From positions 33,591 through 97,590 of the forward strand of contig NZ_CAMYPD010000005.1 in assembly GCF_947286155.1 (NCBI RefSeq): 64,000 bases of DNA, in the 5' to 3' direction. Source of the stretch: an uncultured Tessaracoccus sp. (GTDB lineage Bacteria; Actinomycetota; Actinomycetes; Propionibacteriales; Propionibacteriaceae). The position numbers were made by a program, and so were the translations under genes. Positions 8,500 to 16,245 of the stretch are shown here, in pieces. Each line of letters begins with the position of its first letter. Within the stretch, counting starts at the first letter, position 1. The notes below the pieces were generated by a model. That model did not search any database. It was given only the letters and a program-made list of their open reading frames with translations, and was not told the origin of the DNA.

Positions 8500-9351
8500 T
8501 CACACGCCGGTGGAAGGCAGGCTGGGCTTCTTCGAGCCGGTCTTACCGTCCTGGTCGTCGCCCTTATCGCCACCGTCGTCAGCGCCGTCGTCGTCCTCAT
8601 CGGAGGCAACACCGATGTAGAGCACAGCTTGGACGGGGCCTGCAACGTTCTTGGTGACGTTGAAGAAACGCACCTTGTACTCGCCATCAGCAATCTCCGG
8701 TGAGGTGACCGTCAGCTCGGTGGTGCCGTCTTCACCGATAGCGGCGTTTTCACCGACGTTGTGGAAGTCCATCCACTTACCGTTTACGAGGGCCTGAGCT
8801 TTGAACACATCGCCTTCGAGGCCGTAACCGAGGTTCAGCACGAAGGGGTTGCCGGCGGTACCGTCGCCGGTGGGGTCTCCCACGAGGGCGGCATTGCGGG
8901 AGTGCACGGTGAAGTCTGCGTAGACGGTGCCTTCCAGCTCAGTGGCAGCATCCACGAAATCGGAGGTGGCCACGACGAAATCCTCGCCACCAACGTGGTC
9001 GACGAGCTCCGGAACGGTGAGCTCAGCGGAGCCCTCGCCCTCGGCGTTGAGCGTGACGGGCACCTTGTTGCCAATGAGCGTGAAGCTAGCGGGGGTGGGC
9101 CCGAAGATTGCCAGCTCGACGGTGACTTCGGGGTTGCCGATCACGCTGACGACGACACTCTCACCTTCGGTCACCGTGGAGGCGCTTTCCAGCGTGATGT
9201 CGCAGTAATAATTGGAGTCGGAGTCTACACAGAGCTTATCCATCTCCGGCGTGGCGTCGTCGGCGTTCGCGACGGTAACGCCACCCAGCGTCATACCCCC
9301 AGCGAGCGCGAGCGCAGCGAGGCCAGCAAACAGCTTCTTCTTCATACTCAT
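8500..9351 (-). CDS. Secreted protein ending in a bare LPSTG motif (paralog 2)
   Basis: A 283-aa exported paralog of the preceding protein. The signal peptide begins MSMKKKLFAGLAALALAG with cleavage near VANA. The body repeats the same plan: early Cys pair, beta-rich domain containing VLNLGYGLEGDVFKAQALVNGKW, equivalent to KGHEFKIQANVDGKW in paralog 1. An Asp/Gly-rich tail then ends GSKKPSLPSTGV-stop, again without a membrane helix. The frame is open to 9432, but the signal peptide fixes the start at 9351 (or ATG 9345). The gene is acidic overall. It lies downstream of nadE with a 140-bp gap, and the two paralogs are probably a tandem duplication. Function unknown. Confidence 0.84.
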   Translation of the reverse strand: MSMKKKLFAGLAALALAGGMTLGGVTVANADDATPEMDKLCVDSDSNYYCDITLESASTVTEGESVVVSVIGNPEVTVELAIFGPTPASFTLIGNKVPVTLNAEGEGSAELTVPELVDHVGGEDFVVATSDFVDAATELEGTVYADFTVHSRNAALVGDPTGDGTAGNPFVLNLGYGLEGDVFKAQALVNGKWMDFHNVGENAAIGEDGTTELTVTSPEIADGEYKVRFFNVTKNVAGPVQAVLYIGVASDEDDDGADDGGDKGDDQDGKTGSKKPSLPSTGV

Positions 9352-9491
9352 GTCTTTCTGTATTCCCCACATGCGGCCCTTTCCGCATCGAGACAGCCAG
9401 GAGCTTACCTGAACGAGCGGCGAAACACACAAGGGTGCGCCTGCATGAGTGGTGGACTCTGGGGCTGGCGTTGGCCCTTCTCAGCTTCGGT

Positions 9492-10301
9492 TCAGCGCCA
9501 CCACTCATCAACCAGCGACGCCGGCGTCGCGCGCTTGTGCCTCGACCTCCACCACTTCTGCTCAATCTGCTCCGCCACCTCGACGGGAACCTCACGGCCT
9601 TCCAGATAGTCGTCGATGTCGTCGTAGGCGATGCCCAGTTCGTCCTCGTCGCTGCGCAGCGGTGTGCCGTCGAGCAGGTCGGCCGTCGGCACCTTCTGCC
9701 ACAGTGGCTCGGGCGCGCCGAGGTGCTGCAGCAACTGCCGGATCTGGCGCTTGTTGAGGCCGTAGAGCGGCAGCAGGTCGGCGCCGCCGTCACCAAACTT
9801 CGTGAAGAACCCGGTGACGGATTCGGCGCCGTGGTCAGTGCCAACCACGAGCAGGCCCGCGTCGCCGGCGATGGCGTACTGCGCGATCATCCGGGCGCGA
9901 GCCTTCACGTTGCCCTTGTTGAAGTCGCTGATCTGCACGCCCATCGCCTCTTCGAAGGCACGCTCCATCCCGTCGACGGACTCCTTGATGTTGATCGTTA
10001 CCTCGGTGCGGGCGGCGACGAAACGCATGGCCGCAGCCGCGTCGGCCTCATCGGCCTGGACGCCGTACGGCAGCCGCACGGCGACGAACTGCCCGTCCAC
10101 CATCCGCTCGGCCGCGAGCTGCGCGAGGCGCCCGGCGAGCGTCGAGTCGACCCCGCCCGAGATGCCCAGCACGAAGCCCTTCGCGTGGGCCGTGGCGGCA
10201 TAGTCGACGAGGAACTGCACCCGTCGCTCTACCTCGGCCGCCGGGTCGATCTCGGGGCGGACGCCCATCTCAAGGATGATCTGCTTCTGAAGTTCGCGCA
10301 T
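9492..10301 (-). CDS. nadE: NH3-dependent NAD+ synthetase
   Basis: A 269-aa cytoplasmic enzyme that makes NAD+ from deamido-NAD+, ATP and ammonia. The ATP-pyrophosphatase P-loop is ISGGVDST (47-54), and GTDHGAESVTGFFTKFGDGG and LYGLNKRQIR are conserved synthetase motifs. The length matches the short, ammonia-dependent form (about 270 aa); there is no glutaminase domain. Start ATG at 10301. Downstream on the same strand are the two secreted paralogs; a functional link is not evident. Confidence 0.96.
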   Translation of the reverse strand: MRELQKQIILEMGVRPEIDPAAEVERRVQFLVDYAATAHAKGFVLGISGGVDSTLAGRLAQLAAERMVDGQFVAVRLPYGVQADEADAAAAMRFVAARTEVTINIKESVDGMERAFEEAMGVQISDFNKGNVKARARMIAQYAIAGDAGLLVVGTDHGAESVTGFFTKFGDGGADLLPLYGLNKRQIRQLLQHLGAPEPLWQKVPTADLLDGTPLRSDEDELGIAYDDIDDYLEGREVPVEVAEQIEQKWWRSRHKRATPASLVDEWWR

Positions 10302-10386
10302 GCCCCAAGCCTAGGCGCCTCCCCTGCCCAGCGAGGCGGTCGTCGGCGATGTGGCTGCTCCCGGCGTGTCCTTCGCCCGGGCGCGC

Positions 10387-10392
10387 TACCCT
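10387..10392 (+). promoter_or_regulatory. -10 box of leaderless acetyltransferase gene
   Basis: TACCCT followed by 7 nt and the GTG start at 10400; no Shine-Dalgarno. The pattern matches other leaderless genes in this window. Confidence 0.5.
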
Positions 10393-10399
10393 CGCCTGC

Positions 10400-10912
10400 G
10401 TGCCCACCCACCTGATCGCCCCACTGGAGCCCGACGACGCGCTCGATGTCGCCCATGCCTACGCCGCGATGCAGGCCTGCACGTACGCCACCTGGGCCAC
10501 CGCAGGGTTCAGTTCGCTGGTGTTTGCAGACATGGACCGCCGCGTCCGCAGCCTCAAGGAGGCTGACGTGTGCATGGTGGCCAAGAATGATCGCGGCAAC
10601 GTGATCGGGCTGGCCGTCGCCCAGGACGGCCCCGAGTGGTGGGAGCGCCCCCACGACGACGACTTCGTCTGGCCCGCTACCAACCGCACCCTGTCGTCGC
10701 TGTTCACGATGCCTGAAGCCCACGGCACCGGGCTCGGCCACGCACTACTCGAGGCGGCTCTTCCCGACGACGAGCCCGCCTACCTGTGGGTGATGCGGCG
10801 CAACCCGCGGGCCGTGCGCTTCTACGCCAAGCACGGGTTCGTCCCCGACGGCTACACCAAGCGCACGCTCGGCTGGGGAGACATGGACCTGTTGCGCATG
10901 GTGCGTCAGTAG
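10400..10912 (+). CDS. GNAT-family N-acetyltransferase
   Basis: A 170-aa single-domain acetyltransferase. The acetyl-CoA-binding loop is PEAHGTGLGHALLEAAL (motif A, R/Q-x-x-G-x-G/A type with His replacing the first residue), and the C-terminal NPRAVRFYAKHGFVPDG is the usual GNAT motif B. The substrate cannot be told; the closest general type is RimI/WecD-like. The reading frame extends upstream to 10349, but the GTG at 10400 is preferred because of the leaderless -10 box and because the fold starts there. Divergent from nadE. Confidence 0.86.
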   Translation: MPTHLIAPLEPDDALDVAHAYAAMQACTYATWATAGFSSLVFADMDRRVRSLKEADVCMVAKNDRGNVIGLAVAQDGPEWWERPHDDDFVWPATNRTLSSLFTMPEAHGTGLGHALLEAALPDDEPAYLWVMRRNPRAVRFYAKHGFVPDGYTKRTLGWGDMDLLRMVRQ

Positions 10913-11016
10913 CCGATCCCGCGTCGGGCGTGATACTCGGCCAGCGCCTTCTGCGACTCATACCACTGCGGATCCCCCACCAGTACGAGGACAAGCAGCA
11001 CGATCAACAGCACCAT
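10906..11016 (-). CDS. Putative 36-aa membrane miniprotein downstream of thrC
   Basis: An ORF too short for usual annotation: MVLLIVLLVLVLVGDPQWYE begins a single hydrophobic helix (residues 2-14) followed by a polar tail ending RRGIGY. It starts 5 nt after the thrC stop, in the same orientation, and ends overlapping the acetyltransferase gene by 7 nt. The GGAGG within the last thrC codons lies about 16 nt from the ATG, which is rather far, so translation by coupling with thrC would be needed. The compact composition of helix plus charged tail is unlike random sequence. Function unknown. Confidence 0.42.
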   Translation of the reverse strand: MVLLIVLLVLVLVGDPQWYESQKALAEYHARRGIGY

Positions 11017-11021
11017 CACAG

Positions 11022-12446
11022 CTAGCCCGCCACCTCCTCGATGATGCGCTTGACCGCATCCGCGTCGTTCGCCACCTCGATGACGTGCCTCGGCTTGTCC
11101 TCCAGCCCGACGAACCGTTCATCGCGCTCCGGCTCCACACCGACGGCCTCCCGCACCGTCTCCGCGAACTTCACCGGCAGCGCCGTTTCCATCACGGCGC
11201 GCACGCGCCCAGGCACAGGGTTCTGCAACGCGACGTGCATCCCGTCGGCAGTGTGCGGGTCGATGAGGCGCGCGTCGGACTCGTACACCGCGCGAATCGC
11301 AGCCAACCGGTCGGCGTGCGTCGACGAGCCTGCGACGAACGCGAACCGTCGCTCAATCTCCTGGAACTCTGCGGTGCCGGAGAGGTCGAAGAATCCGTCG
11401 GTAGCGAGGCGCTCGACGAACAACTCGCGCAGGCGTGCCGCGTCGCGCCCGACGAGGTCGAAGATGAAGCGCTCGAAGTTCGACGCCTTCGAGATGTCCA
11501 TCGACGGCGAGCTGGTCTTCAGCGCACCGGCGCGCGGGCGGTAGACCCCCGTCGTGAAGAACTCGGCGAGCACGTCGTTCTCGTTCGACGCGAGCCGCAG
11601 TTCGACGATGGGCAGCCCCATCTCGCGCGCGATATGCCCGGCGGCGATGTTGCCGAAGTTGCCCGACGGCACCGTGAACGCCACGCGCGCCGCGGGGCCT
11701 TCCTCGTCGGTGATGGTGAGCCAGGCGGCGAAGTAGTAGACGATCTGCGCGAGCAGCCGCGCCCAGTTGATGGAGTTCACGGCGCCGATGGAGTAACGCC
11801 GCTTGAAGTCGGCATCGGCGTTGACGGCCTTGACGATGTCTTGGCAGTCGTCGAACACCCCGTCGACGGCGATGTTGCAGATGGCGGGATCGTCGATCGA
11901 GTACATCTGCGCCTGCTGGAAGGCGGACATCCGTCCTTGCGGCGACAGCATGAACACCCGGATTCCCGGTTTGCCGAGCATCGCGTATTCGGCGGAGCTG
12001 CCGGTGTCGCCCGATGTGGCGCCCAGGATGTTGAGCTCCTCACCGCGGCGCCCCAGCTCGTAGGCGAACAACTCGCCGAGCAGCAGCATCGCCATGTCCT
12101 TGAACGCCGCCGACGGGCCGTTCGACAGGTGCACGAGCCAGGTGCCGTCGGAGAGTTTCGTGGTGGGCACCACCTCGCCGTGCAGGAACTTCGACGGCGC
12201 ATACGCCCGCTCGCAGATGCCGCGCAGGTCGTCGTCGGGGATGTCATCGACGAACAACCGCACCACTTCATAGGCGAACGCGGCGTATCCGTCGCGGGCG
12301 AGCAGACCGCTCCAGAACTCGAGCTGTGCGGCGTCAACCTGCGGGTACGTTTCGGGCAGGTAGAGGCCGCCGTCGGGGGCGAGTCCTTCGAGGAGGATGT
12401 CGGTGAACTTGGCCGGGCCGGCGCCGCGCGTCGATACGTATTGCAC
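11022..12446 (-). CDS. thrC: Threonine synthase
   Basis: A 474-aa PLP enzyme converting O-phosphohomoserine to threonine. It is the long (class II, E. coli/yeast-like) form: the N-terminus MQYVSTRG and PDGGLYLPE are diagnostic, the PLP lysine is Lys116 in GPSAAFKDMA, and the phosphate-binding GATSGDTGSSAEYA follows. The C-terminal region has NINWARLL-type SINWARLLAQ. Start ATG at 12446 with a -10-like TAGTCT about 11 nt upstream. Together with lysC elsewhere in the window this is part of the aspartate family pathway, but the genes are not linked. Confidence 0.96.
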   Translation of the reverse strand: MQYVSTRGAGPAKFTDILLEGLAPDGGLYLPETYPQVDAAQLEFWSGLLARDGYAAFAYEVVRLFVDDIPDDDLRGICERAYAPSKFLHGEVVPTTKLSDGTWLVHLSNGPSAAFKDMAMLLLGELFAYELGRRGEELNILGATSGDTGSSAEYAMLGKPGIRVFMLSPQGRMSAFQQAQMYSIDDPAICNIAVDGVFDDCQDIVKAVNADADFKRRYSIGAVNSINWARLLAQIVYYFAAWLTITDEEGPAARVAFTVPSGNFGNIAAGHIAREMGLPIVELRLASNENDVLAEFFTTGVYRPRAGALKTSSPSMDISKASNFERFIFDLVGRDAARLRELFVERLATDGFFDLSGTAEFQEIERRFAFVAGSSTHADRLAAIRAVYESDARLIDPHTADGMHVALQNPVPGRVRAVMETALPVKFAETVREAVGVEPERDERFVGLEDKPRHVIEVANDADAVKRIIEEVAG

Positions 12447-12583
12447 GGTCCCAGACTATGCCACCGACGCAGCGCCCAGGCTGGGCTGTGTCCGCCCATC
12501 AGGCATGGCGCCGCCATCCACGTCGCACCCGAGAACCCTGCGACGGCATCGCACGAACGCTCACCGACGACGCCTCGTCACGC

Positions 12584-12589
12584 TAGGTT
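12584..12589 (+). promoter_or_regulatory. -10 box of leaderless DoxX gene
   Basis: TAGGTT with 6 nt before the ATG at 12596. The 149-bp gap between thrC and this gene is otherwise featureless and must hold both divergent promoters. Confidence 0.5.
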
Positions 12590-12595
12590 GGTGGC

Positions 12596-13102
12596 ATGGT
12601 TCGCTCGTGGGTCAAGGGGTTCCAGCACGTCGCGCTGATGCTGGCGCGCGTGGCAATCGGCGTCATCCTCATCGCGCGAGGATGGCATCGCTGGTTCACC
12701 GTCGGCATCGATCAGCAGGCCACGATCCTCGCGAATGCGGACATCCCCGCCCCCGACCTCTGCGCGTGGCTGGTGACGATCTTCGAGCTGGCTGGCGGCG
12801 TGCTGCTCGTCTTCGGCCTGTTCACGCCAGCGATTGGCTTCGGGGTGCTCGTGCTCAACATCGGCGTCATTGTGCTGCGCAAGCTCGACGCGTTCTACAT
12901 CCATGACGGCGGCTTCGAGTACAACCTGGCGATGGCTGCCGTCGGGTTGCTGTTCCTGGCGTTCGGGTCGGGCAAGCTGGGCGCCGACGCGCTGTTTTTC
13001 ACGCCAACCCCCGAGCAGCCACGTGAAGTGGTCGCGCCTGAGCCGACACCGCCGTCGCGACCGACCGAAACGACGCTCTTCTCACAGCAAACACACAGGT
13101 AA
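12596..13102 (+). CDS. DoxX-family membrane protein
   Basis: A 168-aa inner-membrane protein with four predicted helices: LMLARVAIGVILIARGWHRW, WLVTIFELAGGVLLVFGLFT, IGFGVLVLNIGVIVLR and MAAVGLLFLAFGSGK. The first helix with its RGWHRW turn is typical of the DoxX/DoxD group. Family members in actinobacteria have been linked to redox and thiol-stress complexes, but the substrate here is unknown. A cytoplasmic tail of about 35 residues is rich in Pro, Glu and Thr. It is followed after 40 bp by the two-component system; the RR gene probably has its own promoter (TAATCT at 13100). Confidence 0.82.
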   Translation: MVRSWVKGFQHVALMLARVAIGVILIARGWHRWFTVGIDQQATILANADIPAPDLCAWLVTIFELAGGVLLVFGLFTPAIGFGVLVLNIGVIVLRKLDAFYIHDGGFEYNLAMAAVGLLFLAFGSGKLGADALFFTPTPEQPREVVAPEPTPPSRPTETTLFSQQTHR

Positions 13103-13142
13103 TCTATAGCGCCCGCTGCGGCAGGCGTGGGACAGTGTTCCT

Positions 13143-13868
13143 ATGCCGCATGCCGAGCCCATGACCCGCCCCGACGGAACCCCCATCCGCGTTCTCATCG
13201 TCGACGACGAGCCGAGCCTGATCGAGCTGCTGTCGATGGCGATGCGCTACGAGGGATGGGAGCTGTCGACGGCGACGACGGGCATCGACGCCGTGCGCGC
13301 CGCCCGCGAGGCGCGGCCGGATGCGATCGTCCTCGACATGATGCTCCCCGATTTCGACGGGCTCGAGGTGATGCGACGTATCCGCACCGAGCAGCCCGAC
13401 GTGCCCGTGATCTTCCTGACGGCCCGCGACGGGGTGCAAGACCGCATCGCAGGTCTCACCGCTGGCGGCGACGACTACGTCACCAAGCCGTTCTCGCTCG
13501 AGGAGGTGATCGCCAGGCTGCGCGGCCTCTTGCGCCGCACCGGTGCCACCACAGTGCGCCCAGACTCGCAGCTGATCGTGGGCGACCTGATTCTCGACGA
13601 GGAGTCGCACGAAGTCACCCGCGGCGGGGAAGCCATTTCGCTGACCGCGACGGAGTTTGAGCTACTGCGCTTCCTCATGCGCAACCCCAAGCGGGTGCTC
13701 AGCAAGGCGCAGATCCTCGACCGCGTGTGGGACTACGATTTCGGCGGCCAGGCGAACGTCGTCGAGCTATACATCTCGTACCTGCGCAAGAAGATCGACG
13801 CGGGTCGCCCGCCGATGATTCACACCATGCGCGGGGCTGGCTACGTGCTGAAACCGGCGGTCGAATGA
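13143..13868 (+). CDS. OmpR/PhoB-family response regulator
   Basis: A 241-aa two-component regulator. The receiver domain (about 14-125) has the acidic pair DDE at 21-23, phospho-acceptor Asp65 in IVLDMMLPD, and Lys115 in VTKPF. The C-terminal winged helix (about 140-238) has the signature LTATEFELLRFLMRN and the recognition-helix region VVELYISYLRKKID. Closest general type is the TcrA/MprA-like actinobacterial group, but orthology is not claimed. Its stop overlaps the kinase start (ATGA), so the pair is co-translated. Confidence 0.95.
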   Translation: MPHAEPMTRPDGTPIRVLIVDDEPSLIELLSMAMRYEGWELSTATTGIDAVRAAREARPDAIVLDMMLPDFDGLEVMRRIRTEQPDVPVIFLTARDGVQDRIAGLTAGGDDYVTKPFSLEEVIARLRGLLRRTGATTVRPDSQLIVGDLILDEESHEVTRGGEAISLTATEFELLRFLMRNPKRVLSKAQILDRVWDYDFGGQANVVELYISYLRKKIDAGRPPMIHTMRGAGYVLKPAVE

Positions 13869-15316
13869 GCACCAGACCAACCCAAGGCACGCTCACCCGC
13901 CAGGTACAAACCAGGGTGGCGGTCACCGTCGCGATCATGGCGGTGCTGTTGTCGCTGCTGACGCTCGTCGTCGCGCAGAACGTGCTCATGGGTCAGCTCG
14001 ACAGCGAGATCCACGCCATCCCACAGATGCTGGGCGCCGGGCCGGACCCGCGACGTCCGGGCATCCCGAGCGGCACCCTCATCGCCGGATCGACGGGAGG
14101 CGCCACGTTCGCGAGCGTCGTCGCACCCGGTGAGGTGCGCAACCTCGACGACGGAGTCGCGTCGCTGCTGTCGCTCGACTCCGGCATCCACAACGTCAAC
14201 TTCCCCGGGCTCGGCAGCTATCGCGTGCACGTTTCGAAAGGCGATGCGTCGCTGCTCGTGGTGGGGTTGCCGACGGCGGAGGTTGAAGAGACCATGCTGT
14301 GGCTCTCGCTGTCGGCATTGGCTATCACCGTCGTGACCGTCGCCACTACAGTGCTCATCACTCAGCGCATCATTCGCGGCGCGGCGAGGCCGCTGCATGC
14401 GCTTGGTGAGACGGCCGCGCAGGTGTCGGCGCAGCGGCTGGATCGGGGCGCGGTCGAGGTCCCCCGCTTCAGCGACGCGTCCCTCCCACCCGAGCACGAG
14501 GTGGCACGCGTGGGGGCCGCGTTCAACCAGATGCTCGACAACGTCGAGGGCGCGCTCGTCGCCCGCGAGGCTTCCGAGCAGAAGCTGCGCAGGTTCGTCG
14601 CCGACGCCTCCCACGAGCTGCGCAACCCGCTGGCGTCGATCTCGGGCTACTCTGAGCTCGTCGAGCAGCACGCCGACGGGCTCGCCGACGACACCGCCTT
14701 CGCGCTCGGGCGGATCTCGGCGGAGTCGCAGCGCATGCGCAAGCTCGTCGAGGACATGATGGTGCTCGCCCGACTCGACGCGCGCCAACAGGCGGAGCCG
14801 CAGCCGGTGGACGCCGTCGAGGTGGCGCTCAACGCTGTCTCCGACGCGCGCGCCTCGTCGTCGCGGCACCGCTGGACGGTCTCGTTGCCCGACGAACCCG
14901 TCGAAGTGCTGGCCGGCGCCGACCAGCTGCAGCAGGTGATGGTGAACCTGCTCGGCAACGCGCGCACGCACACCCCCGAGGGCACGGTGGTGGAAACGGC
15001 GGTCTCCCCCGACGGCGTCATCACCGTCACCGACAACGGACCCGGCATCCCCGCCGACGTGCTGCCCCACGTATTCGAGCGCTTCACGCGCGCCGACGAG
15101 GCCCGTCGCCACACTGCGGCGCAGTCCACCGGGCTTGGGTTGGCCATCGTGAAAGCGCAGGTGGAGAGCTTCGGCGGGCAGGTGCGGGTGGAGTCGCGCC
15201 CCGGTCACACCCAGTTCGCCGTCCGGCTCCCCCTTGTTGGGGACGGTTTCGATACGCCGGCTTCGCCGGCTACTCAACCACCGGACACGGGGCGTCCTCC
15301 CTCGACCGTCGAGTAG
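13865..15316 (+). CDS. Sensor histidine kinase
   Basis: A 483-aa membrane kinase partnered with the preceding regulator. Helix 1 (about 18-38), an extracytoplasmic sensor of about 115 residues, helix 2 (about 150-175), a HAMP linker, the H-box with His250 in ASHELRNPLASISGY, N-box NLLGNARTHTP, G1 DNGPGIP, F-box and G2 STGLGLAIVK. The ATG at 13865 overlaps the regulator stop; the frame is open further upstream but within the regulator gene. After the kinase fold ends (FAVRLPLVGD), the last 23 or so residues (GFDTPASPATQPPDTGR onward) are translated from a REP-like repeat at 15245-15338, so the native stop has probably been displaced. Confidence 0.94.
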   Translation: MSTRPTQGTLTRQVQTRVAVTVAIMAVLLSLLTLVVAQNVLMGQLDSEIHAIPQMLGAGPDPRRPGIPSGTLIAGSTGGATFASVVAPGEVRNLDDGVASLLSLDSGIHNVNFPGLGSYRVHVSKGDASLLVVGLPTAEVEETMLWLSLSALAITVVTVATTVLITQRIIRGAARPLHALGETAAQVSAQRLDRGAVEVPRFSDASLPPEHEVARVGAAFNQMLDNVEGALVAREASEQKLRRFVADASHELRNPLASISGYSELVEQHADGLADDTAFALGRISAESQRMRKLVEDMMVLARLDARQQAEPQPVDAVEVALNAVSDARASSSRHRWTVSLPDEPVEVLAGADQLQQVMVNLLGNARTHTPEGTVVETAVSPDGVITVTDNGPGIPADVLPHVFERFTRADEARRHTAAQSTGLGLAIVKAQVESFGGQVRVESRPGHTQFAVRLPLVGDGFDTPASPATQPPDTGRPPSTVE

Positions 15317-15524
15317 GCGCGAAGCGCCGTATCGAGACGCGGTGACGGGGTTTCGATACGCGCCCTTCGGGCGCTACTCAACCACCGTGATTGGCGCTGT
15401 CCGCGAGTCGGAATCACTCGAGGTTGGCTTAGGTGGCAGATATGCGCCCAAACATGGACCAGAATCTGCCACCTAAGCGGATGTGGTTTCGATACGCGAG
15501 CTCCGCTCGCTACTCAACCACCGG
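15245..15524. repeat. Cluster of four REP-like hairpins (family R3)
   Basis: Units have the frame GTTTCGATAC-(stem-loop)-CTACTCAACCACC: 15245-15284 (stem CCGGC-TTC-GCCGG), 15349-15387 (CGCCC-TTC-GGGCG) and 15485-15524 (GAGC-TCC-GCTC), with a shorter inverted relative at 15306-15338. The stem sequence differs between copies while pairing is kept, and the outer words are constant. Similar units lie at 63636-63936. The first unit overlaps the end of the kinase gene. Confidence 0.88.
15428..15477. repeat. Inverted-repeat family R5, copy 1
   Basis: Perfect 14-nt arms CTTAGGTGGCAGAT / ATCTGCCACCTAAG around a 22-nt centre containing ATGCGCCCAAA. A second copy, in the other orientation, lies at 63949-63990. 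Both copies are embedded among R3 units. Confidence 0.82.
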
Positions 15525-15546
15525 AGACGGACAGGAGCGACGGCCG

Positions 15547-16200
15547 TCAGTGGGCGCCATCGAGAACGGCGCGGGAGCCAGACAGGCCGAGTCGCGTCGC
15601 ACCGGCCTCGACCATGGCGACGGCGGTGTCCCAGTCGCGGATGCCTCCGGAGGCCTTGATGCCGAGGCGGTCGCCCACCGTCTGCTTCATGATCTCGACG
15701 GCGTGCACGCTCGCGCCGCCCGCGGGGTGGAAGCCCGTAGAGGTCTTCACGAAATCGGCGCCCGCGGCCTCGGACGCCTTGCACGCGGCGACGATCTCGT
15801 CGTCGCTCAGCGCAGCCGACTCGATAATCACCTTGAGCAGCCCCGGCGTCGCCTCACGCACCATGCGGATCTCTTCCTCGACGAGGTCCGCACGGCCCTC
15901 CTTGAGCAGGCCGATGTTCAACACCATGTCGACCTCGTCGGCGCCATGCTCGGAGGCCTCAGCAGCCTCGCGGGCCTTCGTCACCGCCGTGTGATTACCC
16001 GACGGGAACCCCACCACCGTGGCCACCTTCACGTCGCCGGTTGCCACCTCAAGCGGCAGCATCGACGGTGAAATGCACACCGAGTAGGCGCCAAGCGCCT
16101 GCGCCTCTTCGACGAGTTCCGCCACCTGGGCGTGCGATGCGTCGGTTTTCAGCAGGGTATGGTCAATCAGTTGGGCAAGTTCCTCGCGCGTGATGCTCAT
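15547..16200 (-). CDS. deoC: Deoxyribose-phosphate aldolase
   Basis: A 217-aa cytoplasmic class I aldolase that cleaves 2-deoxyribose-5-phosphate to glyceraldehyde-3-phosphate and acetaldehyde in nucleoside salvage. IDHTLLK at the N-terminus, DEVDMVLNIG with the proton-relay Asp, LKVIIESA, and Schiff-base Lys152 in ADFVKTSTGF are all present, and SGGIRD binds phosphate. Length is normal. Start ATG 16200; followed downstream by repeats, and preceded by the RDD-FHA gene on the same strand with a 45-bp gap. Confidence 0.96.
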   Translation of the reverse strand: MSITREELAQLIDHTLLKTDASHAQVAELVEEAQALGAYSVCISPSMLPLEVATGDVKVATVVGFPSGNHTAVTKAREAAEASEHGADEVDMVLNIGLLKEGRADLVEEEIRMVREATPGLLKVIIESAALSDDEIVAACKASEAAGADFVKTSTGFHPAGGASVHAVEIMKQTVGDRLGIKASGGIRDWDTAVAMVEAGATRLGLSGSRAVLDGAH

Positions 16201-16245
16201 AGCGAAAGCCTAGCGGCCACCACCACGTCTGGTCGACGGCGAACC

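Noticed and set aside
11085..12638. 517-aa open frame antisense to thrC
   Set aside because: Long antisense frames are expected in high-GC DNA; thrC is certain on the other strand and this frame has no recognisable domain.
15245..15524. Possible CRISPR array
   Set aside because: Repeat units are hairpins with variable stems and irregular spacing, no unique spacers of constant length and no cas genes nearby.
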